Source: Dictyobacter kobayashii (GTDB lineage Bacteria > Chloroflexota > Ktedonobacteria > Ktedonobacterales > Ktedonobacteraceae). From it: DNA of 64,000 bases. Where the stretch lies: the NCBI RefSeq assembly GCF_003967555.1, contig NZ_BIFS01000001.1, positions 4,340,001-4,404,000 on the forward strand. The letters are read 5' to 3'. Made by a program: the position numbers and the translations under genes. Positions 19,068 through 27,729 of this stretch are shown here, piece by piece; position 1 is the first letter of the stretch, and every line of letters begins with the position of its first letter. The notes beneath the pieces are model-generated. The model worked only from the letters and a program-made list of their open reading frames with translations. It did not search any database and was not told the origin of the DNA.

Positions 19068-19925
19068 TTACGAATCTAAATTTTGTGGCGACTCGAGCAG
19101 TTTTTTGAGGTAATCCAGATCCATATCTCTATCCGTGGATGGTTCTTCTAGCGGGGCTGAGTATTTGGGTTGGATGCGTATACGTCTTTTCGTCGATAGC
19201 TCAGTATTCAGGGGTGTTGCCAGAGGGCCTGTCTGGGGCTTGGATGTTTTGTTTGATCCCGCCAGGTTGGTTGTCTGCTGCATATTTTTCAGGGCATCGA
19301 GTTGTTGCTCAATGGTCTGTTCAGCACTTAAACTGCTTAATTGAGCATCGAGATCACGATTATGCAGTTCAGCCATGGCCTGCGCTCGTGCCTCGGCATC
19401 CAGTAGCGCATCCTTGGCTTTGCGCGTGGTATTCGGGTCCGCATTGCCAGTTTTTTGGAGCGCTTCGTATACACGTTGCTGAATCAGAGCATTGCGCTTA
19501 CGGGTGGCCAGTAATTCAATGGTTGTATCGACCTCTGTTATCTTCTCATCTAATTTGCCCAGGACGTTGCGTAGTGTGATTACGAGTTGTTCCTGCTCTT
19601 TTTTCTGTTGCTGGTAGCGTTGAATAATTTTATTGTGTTCATTGTAGTGGGTTAGGGCCTGACGAGCCTGCGCATCATTTCCATGTTGGACTGCCAGTTC
19701 GGCCTTTTTCAGCCATGTCTCTGCCTCGACTTTACGAGCCTGGGCCCGTTTTTGCAGAACATGCCCCTCTGCAATGGCCTTGGCAACCTCGGTTTTTACC
19801 TGTACCAATTGATTGCGCATATCCAGTTGCAGCTGGCGTAAGGTTTTTTCCGGATCATCGGCCTTTTCTGCCACTGCATTCAGGTTGGCCCCTAGCAAAG
19901 TGAGTACACGTTCCAACAGGTTCAT
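19068..19925 (-). CDS. PspA/IM30 family membrane-stress protein
   Basis: 285 residues, nearly all predicted coiled coil. N-terminus MNLLERVLTLLGANLNAVAEKADDPEKTLRQLQLDMRNQLVQVKTEV matches the PspA/Vipp1 family (amphipathic helix then the long hairpin of helices). The family binds the inner leaflet and forms ESCRT-III-like rings that protect membranes. The C-terminal 60 residues are polar and unlike the family core. GGAGAGG precedes the ATG. It is convergent with the regulator and microprotein genes and separated from flotillin by a hairpin-rich 290-bp gap. PspA, flotillin and NfeD together suggest an envelope-stress group. Confidence 0.92.
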   Translation of the reverse strand: MNLLERVLTLLGANLNAVAEKADDPEKTLRQLQLDMRNQLVQVKTEVAKAIAEGHVLQKRAQARKVEAETWLKKAELAVQHGNDAQARQALTHYNEHNKIIQRYQQQKKEQEQLVITLRNVLGKLDEKITEVDTTIELLATRKRNALIQQRVYEALQKTGNADPNTTRKAKDALLDAEARAQAMAELHNRDLDAQLSSLSAEQTIEQQLDALKNMQQTTNLAGSNKTSKPQTGPLATPLNTELSTKRRIRIQPKYSAPLEEPSTDRDMDLDYLKKLLESPQNLDS

Positions 19926-20000
19926 AGGCCCTCTCCATCAGTCATAATTGGTATTTATACTAGTTTAGTTGTCCATTTGTTTATTGGTGTGCTCTTTTTC

Positions 20001-20177
20001 ATAAAGGTATGAGATACCTCTTTATTCCCGCCTACGGCGGGAGGAGAAGGGGAGGGGCGGGACACCCCGCACCCCGGCCATGGGACTGCGTCCCCCGGCA
20101 CCCCTGCTCTGGCGTTCGAACAGAGAGGATACAAGGACTGTCATTTCCTCGGCAGGAGGGCCAACCAGCCCTCCTGC
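20001..20177. other. Array of five consecutive hairpins between pspA and flotillin genes
   Basis: Within 180 bases there are five inverted repeats: 20001-20025 (GGTAT/ATACC core), 20027-20041 (CCCGCC tac GGCGGG), 20057-20070 (GCGGG/CCCGC), 20082-20094 (GGGAC tgc GTCCC) and 20152-20177 (9 bp). The middle part is much more GC-rich than the flanks. No reading frame is convincing. It may be a compound repeat, a structured RNA or a multi-step terminator. Confidence 0.6.
20152..20177 (-). terminator. Terminator-like hairpin after the flotillin gene
   Basis: Perfect 9-bp stem GCAGGAGGG/CCCTCCTGC with an 8-base loop, 38 bases past the flotillin stop on the minus strand. No U-tract follows. Confidence 0.45.
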
Positions 20178-20214
20178 AACTCTCGGTTCTATAACTACTC
20201 TTTAATAAGTGGTA

Positions 20215-21762
20215 CTAATTTTTGCCAGGGATAGACTCAACTGAGCCGGTGCCGTTGGCACGAGCATTATCTTGATTGTTGGCGTTCTCGTCGGTGCGCA
20301 GTGCAGGTACATTGCTCATCAGGTCGCCGATGCGGGTTCCGCTCAGCAGCTCGAAGAGGGCTGGTACCTGGGCTACCATGTTCATGATATCACCAGTCAA
20401 GCGACTTGCACCAACACCGTTGTGATTGCCATCACCGCCTGTAGAGACGATGGTGACCTTGTCGACCTTGCTTAGAGGCTCAGCAATGGCGCGCACGATC
20501 TCAGGCATACCGGTGAGCAGTTTATCCAGTACAGCGGCCTGGTTGTATTCGTGGAAGGCGGCGGCTTTGACTTTCATGGCATCAGCTTCGGCTTCACCTT
20601 TAGCACGAATAACTTCGGCTTCAGCAAGACCACGGGCACGAATAACTTCGGCTTCGGAGAGACCACGGGCGCGGTTGGCATCAGCTTCACCAACACCACG
20701 GGTTTTGGAGGCATCCGCCTGACCTTGTGCTTCCAGGATCAAGCGCTGTCTCTCAGCTTCAGCAACCGTCTCGATACGGCGGCGCTCGGCTTCAGCAGCT
20801 TTTTGAATGGTCGCTTGCAGTTCCAGTTCACGGCGCTGGATTTCAGCCTGTTGTACTTTGATTTGTGCGTTCTTCTCAACCTCGGTAACACGTACAGCCT
20901 CGGCGATAACCTGCTGCTGGGTGACGTTAGATTGAATATCATAGGCTTTGTCGGCCGTCGCCTGCTGCTTCTTGATTTCAGCATCGAAGGAGGCCTTTTT
21001 CAATGAAAGGTTTCTCTGCGATTCTGCCTGTAATGCCAGGGACTCCGCCTCGGCTTTTACACGCTCTTGATCAGCCAGTGCGCGAGCAACAGCCGCCTCA
21101 CGGGAGGCATTGGCCTGCTGAATCTGGGTGTCTCGCTGAGCCAGGGCGGCAGCGATATCAGCCTGTTTACGGATCTGTGCGATCTGTGGGCGACCCATGT
21201 TGGCGATATAATCGTTTTCGTCACGCACATCTTTAATGGTAAAGGAAATAACTTCCAGTCCCATTTTTTGCATATCCGGTGTTACGGTGCGCAGCATTTT
21301 GCCACCGACGCTCTCTGGATCTTTCACCAGGTCCTCAACGGTTAGCTGACCAACGATACCACGTAGATGGCCTTCCATTACCAGACGGATCAGGTTATCG
21401 CGATCCTCGCGTGATTTGCTCAGGAATTGCTCAGCCGCAGTACGAATGCTCTCGTCATCTGAGCGGACCTTAATCTGAGTGACGGCCTCTACGTTGACGG
21501 CGACGCCTTGCGTGGTGTAGAGCGCCTGGCGTGGAGCAACATCAAAGGACATCAATTCCAGTGAGAGCTCTTGCGCGCGATTGAACAGAGGAATAACCAG
21601 CCTGGCGCCTCCCGTAATCACATGCGTGCCACCCTGACCATAGACGATCAATGCCTGGTTAGGGCCCACTTTACGCAATAGCGTGCCCCATACGCGCACG
21701 AAGATGACCACAATGAGTAGGAAAGCGACTATACCGATGCCAATAAGAACTAAGAGACTCAT
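20215..21762 (-). CDS. Flotillin family protein (YqiK/FloT type)
   Basis: 515 residues. An N-terminal hydrophobic segment (about 4-25) is followed by an SPFH/Band 7 domain (about 28-200, with KVGPNQALIVYGQGG and MQKMGLEVISFTIKDV). A long coiled-coil region then carries the flotillin repeats rich in Ala, Glu and Arg (GLSEAEVIRARGLAEAEVI), and a C-terminal domain includes KVDKVTIVSTGGDG. Flotillins oligomerise on ordered membrane patches. It lies six bases after the NfeD-like gene. NfeD/flotillin pairs are a known conserved couple, NfeD being the membrane partner. Confidence 0.95.
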   Translation of the reverse strand: MSLLVLIGIGIVAFLLIVVIFVRVWGTLLRKVGPNQALIVYGQGGTHVITGGARLVIPLFNRAQELSLELMSFDVAPRQALYTTQGVAVNVEAVTQIKVRSDDESIRTAAEQFLSKSREDRDNLIRLVMEGHLRGIVGQLTVEDLVKDPESVGGKMLRTVTPDMQKMGLEVISFTIKDVRDENDYIANMGRPQIAQIRKQADIAAALAQRDTQIQQANASREAAVARALADQERVKAEAESLALQAESQRNLSLKKASFDAEIKKQQATADKAYDIQSNVTQQQVIAEAVRVTEVEKNAQIKVQQAEIQRRELELQATIQKAAEAERRRIETVAEAERQRLILEAQGQADASKTRGVGEADANRARGLSEAEVIRARGLAEAEVIRAKGEAEADAMKVKAAAFHEYNQAAVLDKLLTGMPEIVRAIAEPLSKVDKVTIVSTGGDGNHNGVGASRLTGDIMNMVAQVPALFELLSGTRIGDLMSNVPALRTDENANNQDNARANGTGSVESIPGKN

Positions 21763-21768
21763 AATGAT

Positions 21769-22527
21769 TTACTCCTTTTTAGTATCATTACGCATAATGT
21801 ATTCAGAGTCATTTTTATTAGGTTCCTCAAGGAGTGCGCGTAGTGTGGCCATATCATCGGCTTCTGGTTGTAACATAGTTGCTGAATCTTCCTGGTTAAC
21901 AAAGTGATCCCAGGTATCTACTTCAGCAATACCACGCTGATAATTGACAACCACGACCTCTTGATCGCGTTCCAGGCGACGACCATCGATACTGCGTGCA
22001 GGGATGCTCTTACGCATACCACCAGGTGAGACGTAGAGGATTTCACCCAATCCATTTTCCTGAATGGTAATGCTCACTTTACCAAGTAGGCCCGTGCGGT
22101 CTGATACATCCTGTACAGTAGCCGCTTCGCTCCCACCCAGCATACGTGAGAACATCGTCAAGAGCAACGCTGCTACAATCACTCCACTTAAGCAGGCAAG
22201 TGCTAAAATGATTGACATACGAAAGTTGGTAGTCGTATGGAAAGCGTAGCCAAAGAAGCCAAAGCCGATTAAGAAAAGAACAATACTGGTTGGATTTAGA
22301 ATGCTAAAAAGAGAGAAATTCCCTTCCGCTCTCTCTGCATGTGTGGCATGATGGGCACTGCCATGACCTGTATGTGGAGCTCCTTCGATATGAAGGTGAT
22401 GGACGTGATGTCCCGCATCTTGTCCGTGATGCCCCAGGTTGCCGAACAGTGCTGTAATGACCAGGTACAGAAGACCGAGCAGAAAACAGCCAATAAACAA
22501 TAGTGAAAGTTGATCAGTTGCGATCAT
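21769..22527 (-). CDS. NfeD-like membrane protein, flotillin partner
   Basis: 252 residues. One hydrophobic segment at the N-terminus (LLFIGCFLLGLLYLVITALFG) is followed by a His-rich loop (HHGQDAGHHVHHLHIEG and further HH pairs), then two membrane segments at about 80-130. A small beta-barrel OB-like domain at about 140-215 (GLLGKVSITIQENGLGEI, VVNYQRGIAEVDTW) is the NfeD C-terminal domain. The His-rich loop is unusual and could bind metal. It overlaps the upstream small membrane protein gene by 14 bases and precedes flotillin by six. Confidence 0.88.
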   Translation of the reverse strand: MIATDQLSLLFIGCFLLGLLYLVITALFGNLGHHGQDAGHHVHHLHIEGAPHTGHGSAHHATHAERAEGNFSLFSILNPTSIVLFLIGFGFFGYAFHTTTNFRMSIILALACLSGVIVAALLLTMFSRMLGGSEAATVQDVSDRTGLLGKVSITIQENGLGEILYVSPGGMRKSIPARSIDGRRLERDQEVVVVNYQRGIAEVDTWDHFVNQEDSATMLQPEADDMATLRALLEEPNKNDSEYIMRNDTKKE

Positions 22528-22855
22528 AGCGTTGCTCCTTTAGATCTGGAGATACTATGATGTATGCTCTCCGCTGCTCAACATGTTCAATGATGTTGAT
22601 AATGCTGGTGAGTATACCGCATGTGCCCAACACCACTGCCAATAACAGGCAGGGGAGTGTGGGTGACGCTCCAATAAATGCCAGAACAGGAAATAGTGTA
22701 TCGGAAAAATAACTGGCAATAGCGAGTATGAACGCGCTACCGATCAGAGAAAGTGAAACCAGCACTGGGTGGTGTTGAATGAGTGGATGCCGACCCTGCC
22801 AGTGTTGGATATAGCGCTGCTGCTGACTGTGGGCATCCCACTGTCTCGGAGCCAT
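22514..22855 (-). CDS. Small two-helix membrane protein in the flotillin operon
   Basis: 113 residues, not recognised. A polar Gln/His-rich N-terminus (about 1-28) is followed by two hydrophobic segments (about 32-52 and 56-82) and a charged C-terminal tail (IEHVEQRRAYIIVSPDLKEQRYDRN). The end overlaps the NfeD-like gene by 14 bases, so it is probably translated with it. The context suggests a third component of the flotillin/NfeD membrane assembly. Confidence 0.7.
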   Translation of the reverse strand: MAPRQWDAHSQQQRYIQHWQGRHPLIQHHPVLVSLSLIGSAFILAIASYFSDTLFPVLAFIGASPTLPCLLLAVVLGTCGILTSIINIIEHVEQRRAYIIVSPDLKEQRYDRN

Positions 22856-22997
22856 TGTCCTTCCTTCTTGTTGCGAACTGCCTTATCGCTTTGGCGATAT
22901 TTCCATACAAAACGCCTGGAGCTACTTCTGCAGCGGTTTCCTGTTAGCATCACTCCATTAATATAGACGAGTTTGTTGATGGAAAATACAATTAGTT

Positions 22998-23480
22998 TTA
23001 TTCGACTTCTTCTTGCATATCTAGAGCATCGATAATCGCTTCAAGCTCTTCAATTGAGAGCTCCATAAAAGTCCGAAAGACTGCCAGGTAGCGTCGTGGT
23101 TCTTCTACTTCAGCGAGCAATTGTAACAATTCGCTTAGTACTGGTTCGCTGCGCCATTCAGCCGCGTTGGCTATCAGCCATGTTCCCAAACGATCACTGT
23201 CCTGACCTACCTCGGTGAGTAAGTCCGTGCTATAATCTGGCGGATCGCTCACAAGATATCCTGGATGTACTTTAAAAAAGCGTGCCAGGAGATCCCGGCT
23301 CGATGCTGTCAGATGAAGTCGCTTTGAGCTCTCAAGTTGCGAGAGATAGGCCTGACTAATACTTACTCCCAACTCTTGATGCATCGTTTTAACAACTTCC
23401 ATTTGCGTCATCGGGCGATTAAACCCTCTCAGCTCGCCTTCTACTTCACGTAAGTGTTTAATCTTCTCCGCTAGATTCAT
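22998..23480 (-). CDS. XRE-family HTH transcriptional regulator
   Basis: 160 residues. An XRE helix-turn-helix covers about 5-70 (MTQMEVVKTMHQELGVSISQ, YLSQLESSKRLHLTASSRDLLARFF), and the C-terminal half is acidic and helical (LLAEVEEPRRYLAVFRTFMELSIEELEAIIDAL). A strong promoter with overlapping inverted repeats lies just upstream, suggesting autoregulation. 142 bases separate it from the flotillin operon on the same strand, so it could also regulate or be co-transcribed with those genes. Confidence 0.88.
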   Translation of the reverse strand: MNLAEKIKHLREVEGELRGFNRPMTQMEVVKTMHQELGVSISQAYLSQLESSKRLHLTASSRDLLARFFKVHPGYLVSDPPDYSTDLLTEVGQDSDRLGTWLIANAAEWRSEPVLSELLQLLAEVEEPRRYLAVFRTFMELSIEELEAIIDALDMQEEVE

Positions 23481-23508
23481 GCTTACCTCATAACTATTTG
23501 CTATAGAA

Positions 23509-23537
23509 AGTATAGCTAGATGCTATGACCTTGTCAA
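23509..23537 (-). promoter_or_regulatory. Strong sigma70-type promoter of the XRE gene with operator-like repeat
   Basis: On the minus strand a perfect TTGACA (23537-23532) and TATACT (23514-23509) are separated by exactly 17 bases. Between and over the -10 lies an inverted repeat (ATAGC tagat GCTAT), and TATAG is repeated again a few bases on. The geometry fits autorepression by the XRE protein encoded 30 bases downstream. Confidence 0.7.
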
Positions 23538-23588
23538 GAGAAAAAGAAGCTTTTTGTGGACTTGGTCAGAATACAGGTTGTGTGTAGC

Positions 23589-23637
23589 CAAAAAAAAGAG
23601 AGATAGTCATGGAAAATGTGTTAGACTGATCTCTCTT
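23589..23637 (-). terminator. Rho-independent terminator after the DoxX-Rieske gene
   Basis: A 12-bp stem with one bulge (AGAGAGATAGTC at 23597-23608 with 23624-23636) is followed on the minus strand by a run of T (complement of the A-run ending at 23597). It lies about 80 bases past the stop of the DoxX-Rieske gene. Confidence 0.8.
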
Positions 23638-23714
23638 ATTATAGCTGCTAGAGCGAGAAAAGTATGTCCCAATAGGCTAGAATAGCCAGAGCGGCACTTT
23701 TAGCTCCTGGCCCG

Positions 23715-24878
23715 TCAGGCCTGGGTGATGACACCTGTGTTGCTATCGATATGGATAGTAACCGGGGTCAATGGCGTATCAGCTGGACCTGCGACTGGAT
23801 TGGCCTGTTGGGCTGGATCAAATTCGGCTCCATGGCATGGACAGATGAGGAGATGTTGCTGTGGGTCGTAGTCTACCTGGCAACCGGCATGTGTACAGCG
23901 CAGATCGTAGGCGACAAATTTTCCACTGGGCAGGCGTATCAACATGCCAGCATCCCCACTGCTATTAATGGTGAAAGGGACGCTACTGTTATTTGCTACG
24001 GCGCTGACCTGGGCTATTTTGTTGGCCGAGTTGGTGGTATCCGTTGCCGCCGCGGTTGGCGTGGCCTGGCCATTCTGGTCATCCTGTGGCGTAGATTGGG
24101 CTGGAGCAGGAGTTGCCGTCGGTTGTTGGATAACGACTGGTGCCTCCTCGTCCCGGGTATTGATAATGCGGGCCGCCATGGCGATGGCCGCCAGTCCAAA
24201 GGCACCTATGCCGCCTGTTACCACGCCCATGATAAAGCCGCGTCGTGTCCGTTTTGCCTGCTGGATGGTGGCTTGTCGGGATAGCTGACGTTGTGGTGGT
24301 GGATTAGGGATGGTAAGGGGTTGTGGCGCGGGCCGGATACCCAGTGCGAGCATAGCCAGCCGAGTAAGCGTTGAAGGATGTTGTATCGTGGCTGCTTGCA
24401 ATGACGGCGCGAATAGGTATTCATCGATGGTTGGTAGCCCGGTATGGGATGGACCATTGAGGAAGAGGGTGAGCCAGGCAAAGACAAAAACGATGTCTGA
24501 ACCAAAGAAGTAGGGATAGACGCGCCAGGTAGCTGAGAGGAAAAAAATCAAGCTAAGTAACGCACCAAAGAAGGCTGCCGGGCGTACTAGCAGGCCGACC
24601 AGAGCGCCTGCCCCAATGGCGATCTCACCGAAGGCGACCAGAAAGCCAAAGAGCTGGGCATGTGGCACTGCAACATGTAACAAGAATTCTTTGAGCGGCG
24701 AAGCAGTCGCGTATCCTGCGAGCTGTTTCCCTATATAACCAGCTTTCTGTGGGTCAAAGAATTGTGGATCAGCCAGCTTTTGTATACCCGCATAGATAAA
24801 TGTAATACCCAGAAAGAGTCGTAGTGGCAGTAGTATCCAACCAGGAGAGGTCGTTATCGGGAATTTTTTTTCTAGCAT
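23715..24878 (-). CDS. DoxX membrane protein fused to a Tat-type Rieske [2Fe-2S] domain
   Basis: 387 residues. The N-terminal 160 form a DoxX-like four-helix membrane domain (LPLRLFLGITFIYAGIQKLADP, GEIAIGAGALVGLLVRPAAF). After a polar stretch comes a twin-arginine motif, KRTRRGFIMGVVTGG (about residue 210), with a fifth hydrophobic helix. A Thr/Gln/Ala-rich linker leads to a Rieske domain at about 295-385 with CTHAGC and CPCHGAEF binding the cluster. The ferredoxin domain therefore lies outside the cytoplasm. DoxX proteins are quinone-linked in some thiosulfate oxidising systems, so an electron-transfer role is likely, though the partner is unknown. It probably is monocistronic, with its own terminator. 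Confidence 0.9.
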   Translation of the reverse strand: MLEKKFPITTSPGWILLPLRLFLGITFIYAGIQKLADPQFFDPQKAGYIGKQLAGYATASPLKEFLLHVAVPHAQLFGFLVAFGEIAIGAGALVGLLVRPAAFFGALLSLIFFLSATWRVYPYFFGSDIVFVFAWLTLFLNGPSHTGLPTIDEYLFAPSLQAATIQHPSTLTRLAMLALGIRPAPQPLTIPNPPPQRQLSRQATIQQAKRTRRGFIMGVVTGGIGAFGLAAIAMAARIINTRDEEAPVVIQQPTATPAPAQSTPQDDQNGQATPTAAATDTTNSANKIAQVSAVANNSSVPFTINSSGDAGMLIRLPSGKFVAYDLRCTHAGCQVDYDPQQHLLICPCHGAEFDPAQQANPVAGPADTPLTPVTIHIDSNTGVITQA

Positions 24879-25170
24879 ATGAATTTTTTGTTCCTCTTTT
24901 ATTTTGTACTGGTAACAGTCCTGTCGCTGTATAAGACTACGCCCCTTTTATAAAACGTCAAGATGATAACTTCATTAAAGAATAGGGAAGTTTTGGTGGA
25001 GGAAGGAGAAAATGTGTATAAGAGAAAATGATGAGGCTTGCACATGCGAACAAGCCTCGTATCAAGTGATGTAGAGCCTGTGACTCACTCTAGCAGTTCA
25101 CATGACAACAGTATACGCTTGAATCTTCAAGAAAATATCACAGATTTGTAAATTTTATTTAGAGATTCTC
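24879..25170. other. Intergenic region, about 290 bp
   Basis: Between the DoxX-Rieske gene and the acylase, both minus. A minus-strand TTGACG with TAGTCT 16 bases on is a weak promoter candidate for DoxX-Rieske; AGAGGA precedes its ATG by 12 bases. The other feature is the hairpin at 25031-25060. Confidence 0.4.
25031..25060 (-). terminator. Probable terminator hairpin after the acylase gene
   Basis: 10-bp stem (ATGAGGCTTG at 25031-25040 with CAAGCCTCGT at 25051-25060, one G-T pair) and a 10-base loop, 110 bases past the stop. A short T-rich stretch follows on the minus strand. Confidence 0.5.
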
Positions 25171-27621
25171 TTACAACTTTTTGGGATTTAAACTTAGTTT
25201 TCCTTCCGCATGCTCTTCGATCTCTTTTCTGTGGTAATACATAGGATGCGTCTCGCCAGTACGCCAGAGGGCAATGAAATCGTCATAGTGTTTACTGCCA
25301 GGATGACCTGATTGACCTGGTGCATGAATCGAGCGCGATTGTGATAGCTGGTCTAGATCAATAATCTGCCGGTATGAGGGGACGACCAGTACATTTTCTG
25401 GCTCTGCTACCGTGGCGGAACCCACATTGACCGTATCGTGATCACCTCCGACCGCAAATGGTCCACGATTAAAGAACGTCTCCAGGGCCTTCGCAGTACC
25501 CAGAGGGTGGGTATACTTCATTTTATGGATTGCCCCATATTGCCAGCGTAGAATGTTGCCACCAAGTTTCTCTCTAAGTTCTTCCAGGGTGGCGTCAAAG
25601 GCTCGATCCAGCGCTACCTGCCAGGTGTTTGGTCCTTTAGGAAAGACGGAGTTGGCGAACCAGCTTTCTGGCTGTTCGCGCAGCAGGCGCAGCAATAATG
25701 GTCGGTTGCGGCCCGCATAGCCATTGAGTGTCCCTAACGCGCTTAAGCTTTTACCGAGGTACTGCTGAATGAGCGTTTCGTCCTCGCCCAGGAGCGCATC
25801 CAGCACCAGGCGTTCCAGTTTGCGTGCGAAGGTGGTATAGATACTGGCCCCGATACTATCTGGGCGCAACTGATAATCCCAGGTCTGTAAAATCTCCTGG
25901 GCCGCGCGTTTCATGGCGGTATTAGCCTCTAATTGAAGTATGTAAGGTACAATCTCGGTGGCCGGTATGCAATATTGATCATACTGAATTTTAGCCATAT
26001 CCTCGACTGTGATTTTTTCTGTACTGGTCAGGAGCTGTTGAATGCGCTGGGCCCGATAACCATTCAGCCATTCATTGGTGATGTAGTAAGGATAATTATC
26101 ATCAATCACACGGTGATTGGCGGTGACTAGAAAATGCTGGTCCGGATTATAGGTCTGGGGTAGTTTCTCAAATGGAATCTTGCCAGTCCACTCGTACTCG
26201 CCGTTCCAGCCGGGCACCGGTATCAGCGCCTGACCTTTGGCCCGAACAGGAATACTGCCTGCCATGACGTATCCAATATTGCCCTCGCGGTCGGCATAGA
26301 CAAAGTTCTGGGGTGGTGTATCCCAGTCGCGGAGCGCGTTATGAAATTCCTGCCAGTTACTGGCACGATTCAGGTGCCGGATAGCTGTTAACAGGGTGGT
26401 GTGCTCCAGACCGGTCCAGCGCAGTGCCAATGGTAGCTCACTGGTTTGCCCCTCGGTGGTTTGCGGCTGCGAGACCGCCGGAATATGGGTAATCACCGGT
26501 CCATGGCGTGTAACGCGTACCTCTTCAACCACAGGCATATCTTGCCCTTTGATGGTGATCTCTTCACGTATGATCTCGGCCTCTTCCCACTGCCCTGCAA
26601 ACTCATACTGGCGTGGATTCTCCGGATTGAACTTCTCAACGTAGAGATCCTGTACATCTGAGACCGCGTTGGTGACGCCCCAGGCAATGTGCTGATTATG
26701 CCCGATGATGATGCCAGGGGCGCCAGGGAAGGTTGCGCCGGTAACATCCAGCTCACCCGCGATCAGGTGGCACTCAAACCAGATCGATGGCGCAGCCTGG
26801 CCCAGATGGGGATCATTACAGAGCAATGGGGCGCCACTTTTGGTCATGCTGCCATCCACTACCCAGTTATTGCTGCCCCCCATCACACTAAAGCCGCTCA
26901 AGGTCTGGATCTGCTGATATTGCTCTAGCAGGCCTAGATTGATGCCCTGGTATGCCACTCCAGGTGGGAGAATCAGTGGATGCTGGGGATCATAGCCCGG
27001 CTCTAATTGGGCCGCACGCTCTACCCCGACTTTTTCGATAATACGGGCTCGGATCAGTTCCGTCTCCCAGTTGCCGCACAGGCTCCAGCCCTGAACTTTG
27101 CCCCATTGCAGGGTGTCTGCAGGTTTCCAGGGTTCCGGACGATAGTTCAATAGCCGGAATTCTACCGGTAATTTGTGCTGATTGTGCTCGATGAAGCTGT
27201 TAACCCCACTGGCGTAAGCTTCCAGGATAAGCAAATCGTGTTCAGGCAGTGCTGATACATCCGCGGCAGCCGCGCGATGCATGCCTAGCCGCCGGCAAAA
27301 GCGATCAACTTCTAGCGTTACAGTGCCAAATATCTCCGAGAGGCGACCAGATCCCAGGCGTCGGTTGAGATCCATTTGCCAGAGGCGTTCCTGTGCGTGG
27401 ATATAGCCCTGGGCGAAATAGAGATCATCTTCATTGTTGGCATAGATATGTGGAACCCCATATTGATCGGTGATGATCTCAACCGGCTCATTCAGTCCTA
27501 CGATTTGAAATGTGCCGCTGGTAGGGGGAAGTTGACGATGTGTTAAGAGCGAATAGAAGCCATTGACAAAACTGGTCAGGTCGCCTGTTTTGTTCAGGTT
27601 TTTGCGCCATCGGGATGCCAT
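25171..27621 (-). CDS. Penicillin acylase family Ntn-hydrolase
   Basis: 816 residues. AGGAGG lies 8 bases before the ATG. The alpha part (about 45-235) has ITDQYGVPHIYANNEDDLYFAQGYIHAQERLWQMD, typical of the S45 family. The processing site and catalytic Ser lie in MGGSNNWVVDGS, Ser at residue 250. Beta-subunit signatures include NDPHLG, GHNQHIAWGVTNAVSDVQDLY and GGDHDTVNVGS near the C-terminus. No signal peptide is seen, unlike classic periplasmic acylases, so it may be cytoplasmic. The family cleaves amide bonds of penicillins, acyl-homoserine lactones and related compounds; substrate here is unknown. Confidence 0.93.
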   Translation of the reverse strand: MASRWRKNLNKTGDLTSFVNGFYSLLTHRQLPPTSGTFQIVGLNEPVEIITDQYGVPHIYANNEDDLYFAQGYIHAQERLWQMDLNRRLGSGRLSEIFGTVTLEVDRFCRRLGMHRAAAADVSALPEHDLLILEAYASGVNSFIEHNQHKLPVEFRLLNYRPEPWKPADTLQWGKVQGWSLCGNWETELIRARIIEKVGVERAAQLEPGYDPQHPLILPPGVAYQGINLGLLEQYQQIQTLSGFSVMGGSNNWVVDGSMTKSGAPLLCNDPHLGQAAPSIWFECHLIAGELDVTGATFPGAPGIIIGHNQHIAWGVTNAVSDVQDLYVEKFNPENPRQYEFAGQWEEAEIIREEITIKGQDMPVVEEVRVTRHGPVITHIPAVSQPQTTEGQTSELPLALRWTGLEHTTLLTAIRHLNRASNWQEFHNALRDWDTPPQNFVYADREGNIGYVMAGSIPVRAKGQALIPVPGWNGEYEWTGKIPFEKLPQTYNPDQHFLVTANHRVIDDNYPYYITNEWLNGYRAQRIQQLLTSTEKITVEDMAKIQYDQYCIPATEIVPYILQLEANTAMKRAAQEILQTWDYQLRPDSIGASIYTTFARKLERLVLDALLGEDETLIQQYLGKSLSALGTLNGYAGRNRPLLLRLLREQPESWFANSVFPKGPNTWQVALDRAFDATLEELREKLGGNILRWQYGAIHKMKYTHPLGTAKALETFFNRGPFAVGGDHDTVNVGSATVAEPENVLVVPSYRQIIDLDQLSQSRSIHAPGQSGHPGSKHYDDFIALWRTGETHPMYYHRKEIEEHAEGKLSLNPKKL

Positions 27622-27687
27622 ACATTGCCCTCCTTTTATTGGAAACAGACCGTAGAGGTATGATAAGCAGTGTGGACGAAGTGTGAG

Positions 27688-27721
27688 TGCGGATGGCTGT
27701 TAGACGAGCAAACCATCCGCA
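27688..27721 (-). terminator. Possible terminator hairpin after cysS
   Basis: 9-bp perfect stem TGCGGATGG/CCATCCGCA with a 16-base loop, starting about ten bases past the cysS stop. No U-run on the minus strand. Confidence 0.45.
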
Positions 27722-27729
27722 TCTCTATT

